Shown here piece by piece: positions 39,373 through 49,851 of a DNA stretch of 64,000 nucleotides (positions within the stretch are counted from its first letter, which is position 1; each line of letters opens with the position of its first letter). Source of the DNA: Ascoidea rubescens DSM 1968 (Eukaryota; Ascomycota; Saccharomycetes; Ascoideales; Ascoideaceae); contig NW_017962926.1 of NCBI RefSeq assembly GCF_001661345.1, forward strand, positions 124,001-188,000. The letters run 5' to 3'. The notes beneath the pieces were generated by a model. It did not search any database. It was not told the origin of the DNA and saw only the letters and a program-made list of their open reading frames with translations. Made by a program: the position numbers and the translations under genes.

Positions 39373-41274
39373 ATGAATTTTGATCATGATTCAGATCCAA
39401 AGTACCATCAAAATGTCGACTTAAATAGAAGAAACTCCTTCAATTCCTATTATCGTACAGATTTCGATAATAATTCAATATCCGATCTAGATAGACGTTC
39501 AAGCAACTCTTTGAATCACCCCCAAAAAGCCCCAAGTATAATATCAATTACAAACAACGTTTCAACAGTTGGAAATTCTCGAAGTGAAAGTGACGATAAT
39601 CGTGATACTCGTAACAATCGCGATAATCGTTCAATAGATACCACTAGTACTGCTTCAACCCTATATCGTCAGGTTTCATATGAGCTACACCAAGTCACTT
39701 CAAAACAGCCATTGGCTATAACAGAGGGTCATAAATTAGTTCATACCTTAAAATATTACGATTTGGCATCTGTAACCTTTTCGGGATCAATTGGTAGTGG
39801 TATTATGATTACAAGTGCAACCGCTTTGAGAAATGGTGGACCAGGTTCAATGCTTATTTGTTTTTTAATTATGACCTTTTGTTGCTACACTGTTTTATGC
39901 GCCTTGTGCGAAATGGCAACCTATATCCCTCTTCCTGATGCCTTCAGTGGTTATGGTACAAGATATGTAGACCCTGCTTTTGGTTTTGCAACTGGTTATG
40001 CTTATTTTTTCAAGTATTTAGTTTTAGCTCCTTCTCAAATGAGTGCTGCTTCTGCTGCCATTCAATACTGGGTTCATAGGGATACTATCAATCCTGCTGT
40101 TTGGATCTCCATCTTATTGGTCCTTGATGTTTCTTCCAACTATTTGGGTGTCAATCATTATGCCACTGTTATGAGGGCGTTTTCCATCATCAAAGTGGTT
40201 ATTTTATTTGGAATGATTATCTTTTCTTTCACTTTAGCAATGGGTGGTGGCCCAAATCATGATAGAACAGGCTTTAGATATTGGAGAGACCCTGGGGCTT
40301 TTGCTTCTTATAAAACTCTTTCTGGTGATTCTGGAAGGTTTGCAGGATTTTTGGCTACTTTACTACCATGTATCTACACTCTTATCGGTTTGGAAGTTTA
40401 TGGTATTGCCTTGGGTGAAACAGCTTCTCCAATGAGAAGAAATATCCACAAAGCTCATAAACTCATTTTCTCAATTATTCCCCCATTTTATTGCACTTTA
40501 GCCTTATTGCTCGGTATGATAATTTCTCACGATGATCCCAATCTTATCAAATCTCTTACAACCTCAAGTAATAATGCTGCTTCTTCAGCCTTTGTCATTG
40601 CTATTAAAAATGCAGGAATTCCTATTCTACCTCACATAATGAACGCTTGCATCTTAATCTTTGTCTTTTCGGCTTCAAACACTGAACTTTATATAGCTAT
40701 TCGTGCTTTATATGGTTTATCAGTTTCTGGTATGGCTCCCACTATTTTCTCAAAGACTAATCAAAGAGGTGTTCCAATCTATTCCCTAGCATTTTGCAGT
40801 ACTTTTGCTCTTCTTGGTTATATGAATGCTGGTACCTCATCCAAAATCATTTTTGGCTATTTTGTCAATGTTGTCACTGTTTTCGGTCTAACCACTTGGA
40901 TAAGTATCCTAATATCTCATTTAAAATTCACAAATGCAGTAAAAGCACAAGGGATTGAAAGAGAAAGCGAAATGTATTTTGTTGCTCCTTTTGCCCCATA
41001 TGCTTCCTATGTCACTCTTACTATTGTCATTATATTAATTCTCATCAAAAACTATACAGTTTTCCTTGACTATGCCAAGTATAAAACTTTTGACTATAAA
41101 ACCTTCATATCGGGCTATATTGGCATCCCAATTTTCTTTGGGTTATATTTTTGTTATAAGTTTTACCATAAAACTGAAATCATACGTTCCGAAGAGGTTG
41201 ATTTGTTTTTTTATAAAGACGTTATTGATGCAGAAGAGGAAGCTTACTTTAGAAAACAAAAATCCGAAGAGTAA
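39373..41274 (+). CDS. Amino-acid permease (YAT/APC family, Dip5-like)
   Basis: 633 residues from an ATG in an AAAATG context. A Ser/Asn/Arg-rich cytoplasmic N-terminus of about 115 residues precedes twelve probable membrane spans. TM1 carries GSIGSGIMITSATAL (family GxGxG). EMATYIPLPDAFSGYGTRY (~190) and GGGPNHDRTGFRYWRDPGAF (~290) are signatures of the yeast amino-acid transporter family, and the latter is closest in memory to Dip5, the glutamate/aspartate permease. LKFTNAVKAQGIERE near 520 is the usual loop. The tail is acidic. Substrate class is inferred only. Lys residues in the N-terminus could serve Rsp5-driven endocytosis, as in relatives. It has the second longest upstream gap here, fitting a gene with complex regulation. 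Confidence 0.92.
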   Translation: MNFDHDSDPKYHQNVDLNRRNSFNSYYRTDFDNNSISDLDRRSSNSLNHPQKAPSIISITNNVSTVGNSRSESDDNRDTRNNRDNRSIDTTSTASTLYRQVSYELHQVTSKQPLAITEGHKLVHTLKYYDLASVTFSGSIGSGIMITSATALRNGGPGSMLICFLIMTFCCYTVLCALCEMATYIPLPDAFSGYGTRYVDPAFGFATGYAYFFKYLVLAPSQMSAASAAIQYWVHRDTINPAVWISILLVLDVSSNYLGVNHYATVMRAFSIIKVVILFGMIIFSFTLAMGGGPNHDRTGFRYWRDPGAFASYKTLSGDSGRFAGFLATLLPCIYTLIGLEVYGIALGETASPMRRNIHKAHKLIFSIIPPFYCTLALLLGMIISHDDPNLIKSLTTSSNNAASSAFVIAIKNAGIPILPHIMNACILIFVFSASNTELYIAIRALYGLSVSGMAPTIFSKTNQRGVPIYSLAFCSTFALLGYMNAGTSSKIIFGYFVNVVTVFGLTTWISILISHLKFTNAVKAQGIERESEMYFVAPFAPYASYVTLTIVIILILIKNYTVFLDYAKYKTFDYKTFISGYIGIPIFFGLYFCYKFYHKTEIIRSEEVDLFFYKDVIDAEEEAYFRKQKSEE

Positions 41275-41851
41275 ACTTTTTTGTTTGTGCTATATCTTTT
41301 GCATCTTTTTATCAAGTTCAACTTTCAACTTATATGTACATCAGTTCTTTTTAACCACAAGCAATCTTGTTTTTTGTTTATTCATAAATTTATTTCTTAT
41401 TGTCGTTGCATTATACGTTGTTTTTTGTTATTTCTATTTCTGATTGAAGTGTGTTTTTTTTGAACCTTTACATAAGTTCAATTCAAACTATTTTGTTAAT
41501 ACCAAAACCATTTTTCTGTTAAACTTTGAAGTTTTGTTTTTAGATATTGGTATTTCTCACAAAATCCCAGAATTTAGAACTTTAAACCTAATTTCTTATC
41601 TGATTATCTACATACCTGATTATATTTTTGTTCTGGCGTTGATATTGATATTGGTGTTGATATTGTATTATGACTTTCTACATTCAAGACATCTTAATAA
41701 AGAAGTGCATATTTAAATAAATTTGTTGGGAAAAAGATGAGATTTTAAAGTTTAGCGTATTCATTATTTATTTCTCATCTATTAGTTGTTGTATATTATC
41801 TATATTCAAAAGAATTCTATAATTTATTTAAAGTTGTGTGTCATATTTCTG
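41275..41851. other. Convergent intergenic
   Basis: 577 bp, T-rich on the plus strand, between permease and acetyltransferase 3' ends. A 90-codon open frame (41,444-41,716) lacks an ATG start and is hydrophobic through T-richness only. No gene is called. Confidence 0.6.
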
Positions 41852-43629
41852 TTAGACACAGTACTTTTCAGATTTTAAAAAGTCAACACACTCTTCGATG
41901 ATATTTTCATAAGAGATCTTATCATCTCTAATAGCAGAAAATTGCAAACACATTCCACTGTCTTTAGTTGTAATGATACTTAGTTTAAGATTGCATCTAG
42001 TTGAACCAAGACTTTGGCTGCCTGCCATATCATCTATTCTCCAGTTGTTGTCATTTTTAAGAGCAGTGCTTGTAATGTATTTATCAAAGTCCACCAAACC
42101 AACATTTGATATCTGAAGAGTGCTCTCTCTCGGTCTTCCTAAACCGGTTTTGAAGACATTTTCTCTTTTTGTGAATTTCATTATAGCCATATGATTTACT
42201 GGATCTCTTCCTTTGCAAATTTCTCTTACTTTGTCATTTGATTGTTTAACATAATCCCAATTAAATTTGTTATCATTTTTAATAAATTGATCAGTTTGAA
42301 CCAAGTAATCAACTTGCAAGGCATAACAACCCCAAGCGTTATCCGGATTTTGGACTAAATTTTTGTTCATATAAAATCTTCTGGCATCCATTGCTAAGAA
42401 AGTTCTAAAGGAGTCATAATGATAGCCGATATCGTCTTTTTTGACGATACCACTTTTGATATTTGATTGAAGGTGTTTGTTTAAAATCAAATAAAAGGCG
42501 ATTTCTATGAAGGGAGTGATGGTGACGCTATTCTTTCTGCAATTGATTTTAATAGTTTCAACAACTTTAGGATCTAGGCGTTTTAGTTTAAAGATGATTT
42601 GATTTTTTGGAACCGGTTGGGCGAGGGTATAACCAGTCCAAGAATTAGGAACTGGACCACCAAAGATTTTATAATCTCTTAGATTTTTTGGTGCAAAGTA
42701 TTTGAATAGATCCTTTACAGCAAAGAAAATGGGAGAGTTGCAATCTTCAATTGCAGTGTCAAGACCTAGGGGCATATTTTTGAGAAAAATATGGTCATTT
42801 GATAAATCAAAGAGGATTTCATCTTTATAAGAATTGAAGTCGAAGTCGGAATCGGAACTGGGATCGGAACTGGATTTTGTGTTTGGATTGGAATCGGAAT
42901 TTTTTTGCGAATTGGTAGAATTCAGAGAATCGGCATCAAATTTTATTAAATTCGTCAAGATTTCCCTGAATAATAAAAGATGAGAGCCACCATCAAAGAT
43001 GATATGGTTACCAGCACAAATCAAATGATGGAAATTGTTTAGGAGATACAATTTGAATAAGGGAGTGCGGTTATTAAAGTCAAAAAAGGTTTTGTCAACT
43101 TCGGCTAATAGTTGATCATTGATATGATTTATGGAGGAGAATTTGATATCAACAACATCTTTCAATCTAATTAATTTTAAAGGAGCAAAACTTGGCTGAT
43201 TTTCGTTGATTTTAAGTGATTTAACAACAGTTAAAACTAAGGCAGAATTGTCCAAGAAACACTGTCTTAAAACTTTGACTAATAAAGGATAGCGAATTTT
43301 GTTTGAAAAATTTGCAGTGCAAACAGTATTGTTATAAAGGTTCATGTTGTTTCTGATATAATAAAAGTCCTCATAAAAATCTTCAAAAATAGAAAAAAGA
43401 AAGATCAATAGAAACAACCTCCAAAATAGAGGTAAATTGAAAATGGTTAGTTGGATTGTTAGAATGAGACTTCAAGACACTATTGGTAAAATCATATTTA
43501 AACAAAGAAAGAAACAGAAAAATAAATATAAAAAAAATAAGCGTAACACTACTCACCAATAGGTCTGGTAAAATTTGAAGCAAGATTGAGATAATCTTCA
43601 TCAAAAGTGATCAAATTCTGGGTATCCAT
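41852..43629 (-). CDS. Alcohol O-acetyltransferase family protein (Atf1/Atf2-like), spliced
   Basis: Two exons, 43,629-43,557 and 43,380-41,852, give 533 residues. Exon 1 reads MDTQNLITFDEDYLNLASNF, then TRPI, and splicing joins it through an Asp codon to FYEDFYYIRNN, matching the family's N-terminal region. The acyltransferase HxxxD motif is in GNHIIFDGG (~His150/Asp154). Later parts (ITPFIEIAFYLILNKH, FLAMDARRF and the C-terminal LQFSAIRDD) also fit. Atf1/Atf2 acetylate alcohols and sterols with acetyl-CoA to make acetate esters or detoxify steroids at ER/lipid droplets. Compared with Atf1 (525 residues) the length fits. An Asn/Asp/Ser-rich loop at ~170-195 is specific. Which Atf paralogue it is, or its substrate, is unknown. 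A GC-rich block lies upstream. Confidence 0.88.
43381..43556 (-). other. Spliceosomal intron of the Atf-like gene (176 nt)
   Basis: On the minus strand: 5' splice site GTGAGT at 43,556, branch-like AACTAAC at 43,453-43,447, and 3' splice site TTTTTGAAG ending at 43,381. Splicing leaves one base of a codon in exon 1 and two in exon 2, restoring one frame. Using the earlier AG (TTTTGGAG) would put a stop right after the junction. Confidence 0.85.
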
Positions 43630-44107
43630 TGTGTCGAGTAATTTAAAGATGATAATATATATTGCAGCAGGAAAAAAAACAAAATGATACAGGATATAGG
43701 AAAAGAGTGAGAATAAAAAGAGAGAGGTATGAGGATATTTATACAAAGGGATTTATAATCAGATAAGTGATATAATTAATCAGGAAGATAAATTTGGGCA
43801 AACCTCAATGATTTGATTCGTTTGTTTAACTGAATGTGCTCAAAAGTTCCCATTGGGATACGAGCAGAAAGCAAAATTGAGTAGTATTTGGAGATGGAGC
43901 GAAAAAAGAGAAGAAAGAAAGGAAGTGGTAGATTAATACAAAAATGCAGAGATACATTTATACATCAGTACCTCAACACATAGTAGAAACACAAAAGTGT
44001 AAACTTGGAAGATTGGAAAAGCATAACCTTATATTAAAGACGCCGAAATAAGGTTTGCGTGTGCCGGAAGCGCTCTGCAGTGACCGGCGGCAAAATAGGT
44101 TCAGCTT

Positions 44108-44120
44108 CGGCAAAATGCCG
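44108..44120. promoter_or_regulatory. CGG-N7-CCG palindrome
   Basis: CGGCAAAATGCCG. Inverted CGG triplets with a fixed spacer are the classical site form of fungal Zn2Cys6 activators. The same spacing recurs at 44,405. The factor is unknown. Confidence 0.45.
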
Positions 44121-44404
44121 CATCCGAACCCAAGGAGAGCGTGAGAAAAAGATTCTTCGTGTTTTCGTGCAATATTGCCTGTTCCAGCACAAGCAAGTCA
44201 GAACAGCCAATAGAGCACTGCACATAACAGCATAAACTTGCATAAGATGCCTTGCTGGTGCTTTGATTCCTGGAAAACCGCAGTGCACCGCGCGGTTCGA
44301 TGGCAAAGCACAAAAAGAATTTGCCAAATTAAGCAATTGCGGAGATAAAATTCTTCGAGTGGCCGGACTGCTCGTACAACTCAGAACCAATTGTCTGCAG
44401 TAAG

Positions 44405-44417
44405 CGGCGTCGTGCCG
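44405..44417. promoter_or_regulatory. CGG-N7-CCG palindrome
   Basis: CGGCGTCGTGCCG, with the same 7-bp spacing as the site at 44,108 and about 300 bp further from the Atf-like gene. Confidence 0.45.
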
Positions 44418-44630
44418 TGGGACCGAAACCTTGCCGATCGATGAGGAAAAGCTGACTTCGGTGGGCCAAAAGGCCCCAGAGTGGCATTTTAACCGTGGTC
44501 CAAGCGTGGGAGTGAAACTGTTCACCATACTGGTTTTGAGCATGAATTGGAATTAAGGTGCCACTGGATAGCTAGTCTTACTTTTAGTCTTTACTTTATT
44601 TCAAGCGAGTTTCTCTGGCTTTTCCTTTTG

Positions 44631-44691
44631 TATTTTATGGGAATTTATGGGAGTTTATGGGAGTTTATGGGTATTTTATGGGTATTTTATG
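44631..44691. repeat. Decamer/undecamer tandem repeat (TTTATGGGAG type)
   Basis: About six head-to-tail units of 10-11 bp built on TTTATGGG, in the 3' flank of the PIN-like gene. Confidence 0.8.
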
Positions 44692-44941
44692 AATATTTTA
44701 CTAGAGTTGTATTAGTGTTGTATTAATTGGATGTGGCCGAGCTATAAAAGATACTCATTGGTTATTTATAGATAACCGGATGTCTTAGTATCTGCAAAAG
44801 AAGATAATAATATTGCTGTAACGAGGGAAAAAAAGATGATTAACCGAATGATAATAAATATGGTGGTGATTCTGATAACATGGATTATCGCAAAGATTGT
44901 AAAACAATAAAAATGATTGGATGAATATGCAATTTAAGATT

Positions 44942-45581
44942 TTAAACCCATTGGAGAATCTCGATACTTGCTACAACAACAAAGATGGTGGTAGGTAAAG
45001 TTAATACAACGTAGCCCCAAAACAACACACCTGCCATTTCTTTCTCGTATATTTGGTTGATTTGACAAATTTGAGATAGTTGAATAGCCGGGGGAGCTAT
45101 TGTTAATAAATTGGCAACTATTAGAAAGATTGGATCGTCAAGGATGGATACTGGCAAATATTTTACACACATTGCAATGAAGGGTAGTAATAATAATGGT
45201 GGGATGATCATTCTAGAGAGTAGAGAAGCAACGATTAGTTTATTGTGATGAGGGGATGCAGGTTGAACTTCGTTGGATGGACATAAATTAGCACCCAAGA
45301 CAACTAGCAATAGAGGGATGGAGACTTCTCCTAGTTGTGTGATGGCAAGGGATATGGTGTTTTGAACGAAACCGTCATTTTGGTAAAATTCGTCTTGAAT
45401 AGGTTTGAAAAGCGCGACAATGACAGCAAAAAGCATTGCATATAATGGAGGGTTCATAAATTCTAGAAAGGAGTAAAATAAATTTTGGAAAAAGTAGCCG
45501 ATTTTTCGGATCACTGAAGGATTTGTGTTGTCATTAGAATAAAGAATGACACTGTTGTCATTGTAGTTTGGAGAGTCCATT

Positions 45582-45635
<54 letters not shown>

Positions 45636-46507
45636 GGGTTATCTGAATAAATGCTATTGTTTAAGACGGAATCAATATTATTATTAAAAGTATTTGTGTA
45701 ATTGGGATTTACGGCATATGGATTGTAATCGGGGGAATCAAATGGATTGTCATTTCTTTCATTTATAAGAGAGGTGTTTTCAGTTACCGGCGTGTTGACA
45801 AAGTATTGATGGCGAGACTGGGCTCTTGATAAAGATGGATGAACAAAAGAGAAAGTGGTTGATTTGGAAGAAATCGAATATCTTCTTCTGTTGTCATTAA
45901 CCATTTGTTTGACTAGATTTTCGTGAGACATGCAGTTTAGATCTCGGTAAATCTCATTGTGGTCTCTTTTTTTTAATAGAATATTATAACCCCAAGACCA
46001 CCTTAAAACCTGGCCCAACTGTTGAAAAATAACCAAGTAAAGTAGACCTCTACCAGCAATTTTGTCAGCATTGTCGTCTTTGATGAATGAATCCCATTTC
46101 AAGTCAGGCAAAGTGTAAGCTAGAGCGAGTGTCAAGGAAACAGGCAAGGAGTTGGAGTTCCCAAAGACAGACATTGCAATAACGTAATTTGTTTCAGGAG
46201 CATTGAAGGCATAACAATAAGAGACCAATTTGGAAGAAGCAACGGATATAGCAGTTGAGATAGCATAGAAAGCTGGAATTATTGCCAACTCGGCGAGAGT
46301 CTTGAAGGATAGTTGAGGGGCGAGTTTTGCAAAGATCAAACATGGAGTGAACAAATCAATATTTAGCTGCGATATATTTAACTGGGCAGTGGGATTCAAC
46401 AAATTGACCTTTGCAGCAATGAACCCAGCCAAACAAACGAGGACGACTTCAAAGATAGCCTGGAAAGTTAAAAAGGCGATTTGGATGTAGGAAAGTTCTT
46501 CAAACAT
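44942..46507 (-). CDS. PIN-like (auxin efflux carrier fold) membrane transporter, ECM3 family
   Basis: 521 residues from the first in-frame ATG (46507, MFEELSYIQIAFLTFQ). About five spans at the N-terminus and five at the C-terminus flank a hydrophilic Asn-rich centre (~190-340). Family marks are LNIDLFTPCLIFAKLAPQLS near 48, FGNSNSLPVSLTLALAY near 116, and ISIPLLLVVLGANLC-type segment near 410 (here GEVSIPLLLVVLGANLCPS). Yeast members are Ecm3, YNL095C and YBR287W, ER-associated proteins of unclear substrate. An (ATT)n microsatellite at about 45,587-45,637 encodes an Asn run. It is divergent from the FLC-like gene. Confidence 0.9.
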
Positions 46508-47144
46508 TTTGAAAGGATGGTGGAAAAGCAAAAAATAAGCAAAGAAGAGAAAGGAGCCATGGTGGCAACGCCCAAGTAGAGACAAAGGGAGTGTTTAAAT
46601 AGGCGAGCTCTGGCATTTTGTTGCTGTTCTTTTCACGACCCAAAAGCACCTCTTCCACCATTTTTGAGTGGAGCACCTTGCGAGCCCAAAGCCAGGCCAA
46701 CACGTGTGCTGAGAATTGTGTTTTTGGAGGGGTTGGACAACCATGGCGAGCGTCGCAGCGTGGCAGCTCCCGCACACACAGGGCTTATACATCATCCAAG
46801 GAGTTCCGGCAATTGCTCTTGCGGACGCAGCCGCCATCAGTCGTCTATTGCTGGAAATGGCGAAACGCGCTGGGCACCGGTCCTCGGCGCGCTTTGCGTT
46901 CTGCTCGCGCCTATATATAGCGCTGCTATTTATACTGCTGCAGTGCATCACCACAATGCAATACAATACAATATAATAGACTAGACCCTACAGCCTAATC
47001 CCACTCGCTCTTCACCAACACACAGTACATAATACAAAACTCTCCATAGAAATATACAATAGAAAGCAACCATCAACAAACTCCATTTCGCTCTATCTTC
47101 TGGACCCTTTACCTTCTCTCGCTTGCTCTGTCCCTCCCTTCGCC
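46508..47144. other. Divergent promoter region of the PIN-like and FLC-like genes
   Basis: 637 bp. The PIN-proximal part (46,620-46,930) is GC-richer, contains CACGTG at 46,701, and has overlapping open frames on both strands that look accidental. The FLC-proximal part is C/T-rich, typical of a yeast leader. Confidence 0.6.
46701..46706. promoter_or_regulatory. CACGTG E-box
   Basis: CACGTG in the divergent promoter of the PIN-like and FLC-like genes. It is not followed by CAG, unlike the copies at 25,307, 37,020 and 38,613. Confidence 0.35.
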
Positions 47145-49184
47145 ATGAAACTTTTTCTCTTCCTTCTGCTCTTCCTATCTTCAATAATACCTGCGTTATG
47201 CAAAAGATCTCTTACTGCTTCCTCGCTAGTGACATGTATGGATAGTTCCCAGCTCAGTGCTTCCAAATTCAACGTCGTATTCAATCCAGATGACAACTCT
47301 TTGCACTACGACCTAGATCTCTCCTCCGAAATAGATGGCTATGTTCAGGCTTTAATTCAGGTCTATGCATATGGCTTTGAGATCATCAGAAATGATCTAG
47401 ACCTCTGCTCTTTGGATTTGAAACAGTTTTGTCCATTATATCCTGGCCCTGTTGATATTGATTCAGTAAACTACATCGACCTCGACTTGGCTAACCAGAT
47501 TCCAAACATTGCTTACACTGTTCCAGATATTGATGCCTTTCTAAGACTAACCGTTACCAACAATAATGGCACTCAGATAGCCTGTATTCAAGCCAGTTTC
47601 TCTAATGGTAAATCCGTTTCTCATGTTGCTGTAAAATGGGTAACTGCCGGTATTGCAGGTTTGGGCTTACTAGTCTCTGCTTTGCTCTCGTGTTTTGGCA
47701 ACTCAAATGCTGCTTCTCACATCTCATCAAACGCTTTATCTCTCTTCACCTATTTTCAAAGTGTTGTTATTGTGACAATGCTACATGTTGACCAGCTCCC
47801 CCCAATTGCTTCCGCCTGGTCCCAAAATTTATCTTGGTCAATGGGTCTAATTAATATCAAATTCATGCAAGACATCTTTAGATGGTATGTTCAATCAACA
47901 GGTGGCTCTCCAACAACCTACTTCTCCTCAGAAGCCATCTCCATTTTGGTTCAAAGAGCCTACAACTTGATTAAAAAAAGATCAAAAACTATCGTTCTTT
48001 ATGGCAATTCTCATCTTCTAATCTTTAGAGGTATCAAGAGAGTCGGCTATCTAGCGGGCATTGAAACCTCTTCAATCGTTGTAACTGGTTTTACCTTTTT
48101 CATTGTCTGTGCCTATGTCTTGATTGTTATTTCCATCTTGGCTAAACTCATTCTAAAACTAAGATCAAACATTCTAAAGGGCTCCCTATCAAAATATATC
48201 TACATTGGTTTTGCTCAATTAACCATCTTCTCTCTCTGGGAATTCACTGAAAGAGACTCAACTGCAATTGTTGTTTTAGCTGCTTTGTTTTTATTCACTG
48301 CCATTGCAATCCTCTACTATGCTTGCTACAGAACTCTATATTTTGGTCGCATGGGTATTATCAACAACAAAAACCCAGCTTCAAATTTATATGGTGATGA
48401 AAACGTTTTAAACAAATATGGCTTTTTCTACACCATGTACAATGCTAAAACCTATTGGTGGAGCTCAGTTCATTTGATTCACATAACCATCAAATGCATT
48501 TTCATCGCCTTGTGCCAGAAATATGGTAAAGTCCAAACTTTAGTCGTCTTCATTAACGACTTGATTTATTTTATTGCTTTAATCTACTATAAACCATTTC
48601 TAGATAAGCCAACTAACATTTTAAATATCTTGATAATGACCGTTACAACTTTAAATTCCTTCCTTTTTTTGTTTTTCTCAAACTTATTCCACCAGCCTGC
48701 TGCTGTTGGTTCAATTATGGGCTGGGTTTTTTTCATTTTAAATGCTGCTTTTTCTTTAATTTTATTGATTTGGGTCATTTTCTACTCTTCCTTGGCTATC
48801 TTCTCAAAAAACCCCGATTCCAGATTCCAGCCCGCTAAAGATGACAGAAGATCCTTCCAAAAGAGAAATTCCCTAACTTCAAACTCGATTATGAGTCTTA
48901 AAGATGATGACAACAATGACAAACCCGCCGAGTTATTAGCCTTGGGTACCACCGCTAAAGATCATCAACTTAACTGGGACACAGATTTAAAGAGAGCTTC
49001 TCAATTATCCTATGATTCTCTATCTAAAAATTATAATAACAGCTCCAACTATAACAGTGACAATAGCAACACCAACAGCAATCCTAACAGCAACATCAAC
49101 AGCCCTATTGATAACAACATCGATGCCTATATTAATAGCAACAACAATCCCAACCTTTATAACGATATGTACAATAAATACTAA
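47145..49184 (+). CDS. FLC family TRP-like membrane protein (flavin carrier/Pkd2 type)
   Basis: 679 residues from an ATG at 47,145. A signal peptide (MKLFLFLLLFLSSIIPALC) leads into a lumenal/extracellular ML-like domain (~20-160) with Cys residues in VTCMDS, DLCSLD and QFCPLYPG and a final IACIQASF, as in the TRP_N domain. About nine membrane spans follow (~165-565), including HVDQLPPIASAWSQNLSWSMG and the NFxxR-like FRWYVQSTGG near 248, which are FLC signatures. The tail is Asn/Ser-rich. Yeast Flc1-3 act at the ER/vacuole in FAD transport, calcium handling and cell-wall integrity. The paralogue cannot be assigned. Confidence 0.92.
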   Translation: MKLFLFLLLFLSSIIPALCKRSLTASSLVTCMDSSQLSASKFNVVFNPDDNSLHYDLDLSSEIDGYVQALIQVYAYGFEIIRNDLDLCSLDLKQFCPLYPGPVDIDSVNYIDLDLANQIPNIAYTVPDIDAFLRLTVTNNNGTQIACIQASFSNGKSVSHVAVKWVTAGIAGLGLLVSALLSCFGNSNAASHISSNALSLFTYFQSVVIVTMLHVDQLPPIASAWSQNLSWSMGLINIKFMQDIFRWYVQSTGGSPTTYFSSEAISILVQRAYNLIKKRSKTIVLYGNSHLLIFRGIKRVGYLAGIETSSIVVTGFTFFIVCAYVLIVISILAKLILKLRSNILKGSLSKYIYIGFAQLTIFSLWEFTERDSTAIVVLAALFLFTAIAILYYACYRTLYFGRMGIINNKNPASNLYGDENVLNKYGFFYTMYNAKTYWWSSVHLIHITIKCIFIALCQKYGKVQTLVVFINDLIYFIALIYYKPFLDKPTNILNILIMTVTTLNSFLFLFFSNLFHQPAAVGSIMGWVFFILNAAFSLILLIWVIFYSSLAIFSKNPDSRFQPAKDDRRSFQKRNSLTSNSIMSLKDDDNNDKPAELLALGTTAKDHQLNWDTDLKRASQLSYDSLSKNYNNSSNYNSDNSNTNSNPNSNINSPIDNNIDAYINSNNNPNLYNDMYNKY

Positions 49185-49851
49185 TACTCACTATAATTAG
49201 AAACTCACTCATCTCACTTAGACTGCATCTTGAATACATTCTCATTCTCATTCACATCTTCATATACGTCCAAACCTAGTTCTATTTCATCTTCTCTTTT
49301 TCCTTTTTTTCTATTTTTTTTCTTTTTTGATTTTTTTATCTACTATACTCTAATCGGTTCTTTAATCCAACTCTTGGTGCTTTTAATATTTTTTTAAAAC
49401 TCTTTTTATATTCTTTCTTTCTCTGATTCCATTTTCTGTTTGTTACACTTTGTTTTCACTTTCTCCCAAGGTTCCTATTACCAAAATGAAATTTTAATCG
49501 CTAATAGACATTATCTTCAAAGACTGCACAACCTTCTCTGTAGCCCATTGCCATGGCACAGGCACCTGTATGCAGATAGCTGTGTCTATACTCTCACATG
49601 CACCGCCGATCGCCGCCAGCGACAGAAAACCGATTTGCCTCTGAAGGTTCCCCTAATCTCATCCTGATCTTTATACTTCTTTCTTCATCTCTCATCTCTT
49701 CTTTGCTTCTTTGCTTCTTTGATTTTTTGCAGCCCAAGTTTTGTTTAACAGTATTATTCGATTGTTGTTTATACTGCTTATCATTTCTAGTTGCATTTTG
49801 ACTACCTGTTGTTTAAACATAAAGCCATAAAGCCATATACCCACCTCAATA
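49185..49851. other. Intergenic: VPS27 promoter side
   Basis: 667 bp, T/C-rich throughout, with T-runs at 49,298-49,340. A short GC-richer part at 49,540-49,640. I see no defined regulatory motif or RNA gene. Confidence 0.5.

Larger units (their letters stand above)
43630..44941. other. Intergenic: Atf-like promoter side with a GC-rich block
   Basis: 1.3 kb between the Atf-like gene (5' side) and the PIN-like gene (3' side). The stretch 44,034-44,560 is markedly GC-richer than any flanking DNA, contains several short hairpins and two CGG-N7-CCG palindromes, and has a 169-codon minus open frame (44,034-44,543) with no recognisable domain, which I do not call a gene. A decamer repeat lies at 44,631-44,691. 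Confidence 0.6.

Noticed and set aside
44280-44310. GGTTCGATGGC, like a tRNA T-loop
   Set aside because: The flanking bases do not pair into a T-stem and no A-box or acceptor stem lies at the right distance.
44034-44543. 169-codon minus-strand open frame in the GC-rich block
   Set aside because: No ATG-to-domain support, Cys/Arg/Ser-rich composition typical of GC-rich non-coding DNA, no recognisable motif; kept only as a finding about the block.
46664-46984. Several overlapping 85-125-codon frames on both strands
   Set aside because: Open frames on several frames at once are expected in a GC-richer promoter patch; no domain seen.
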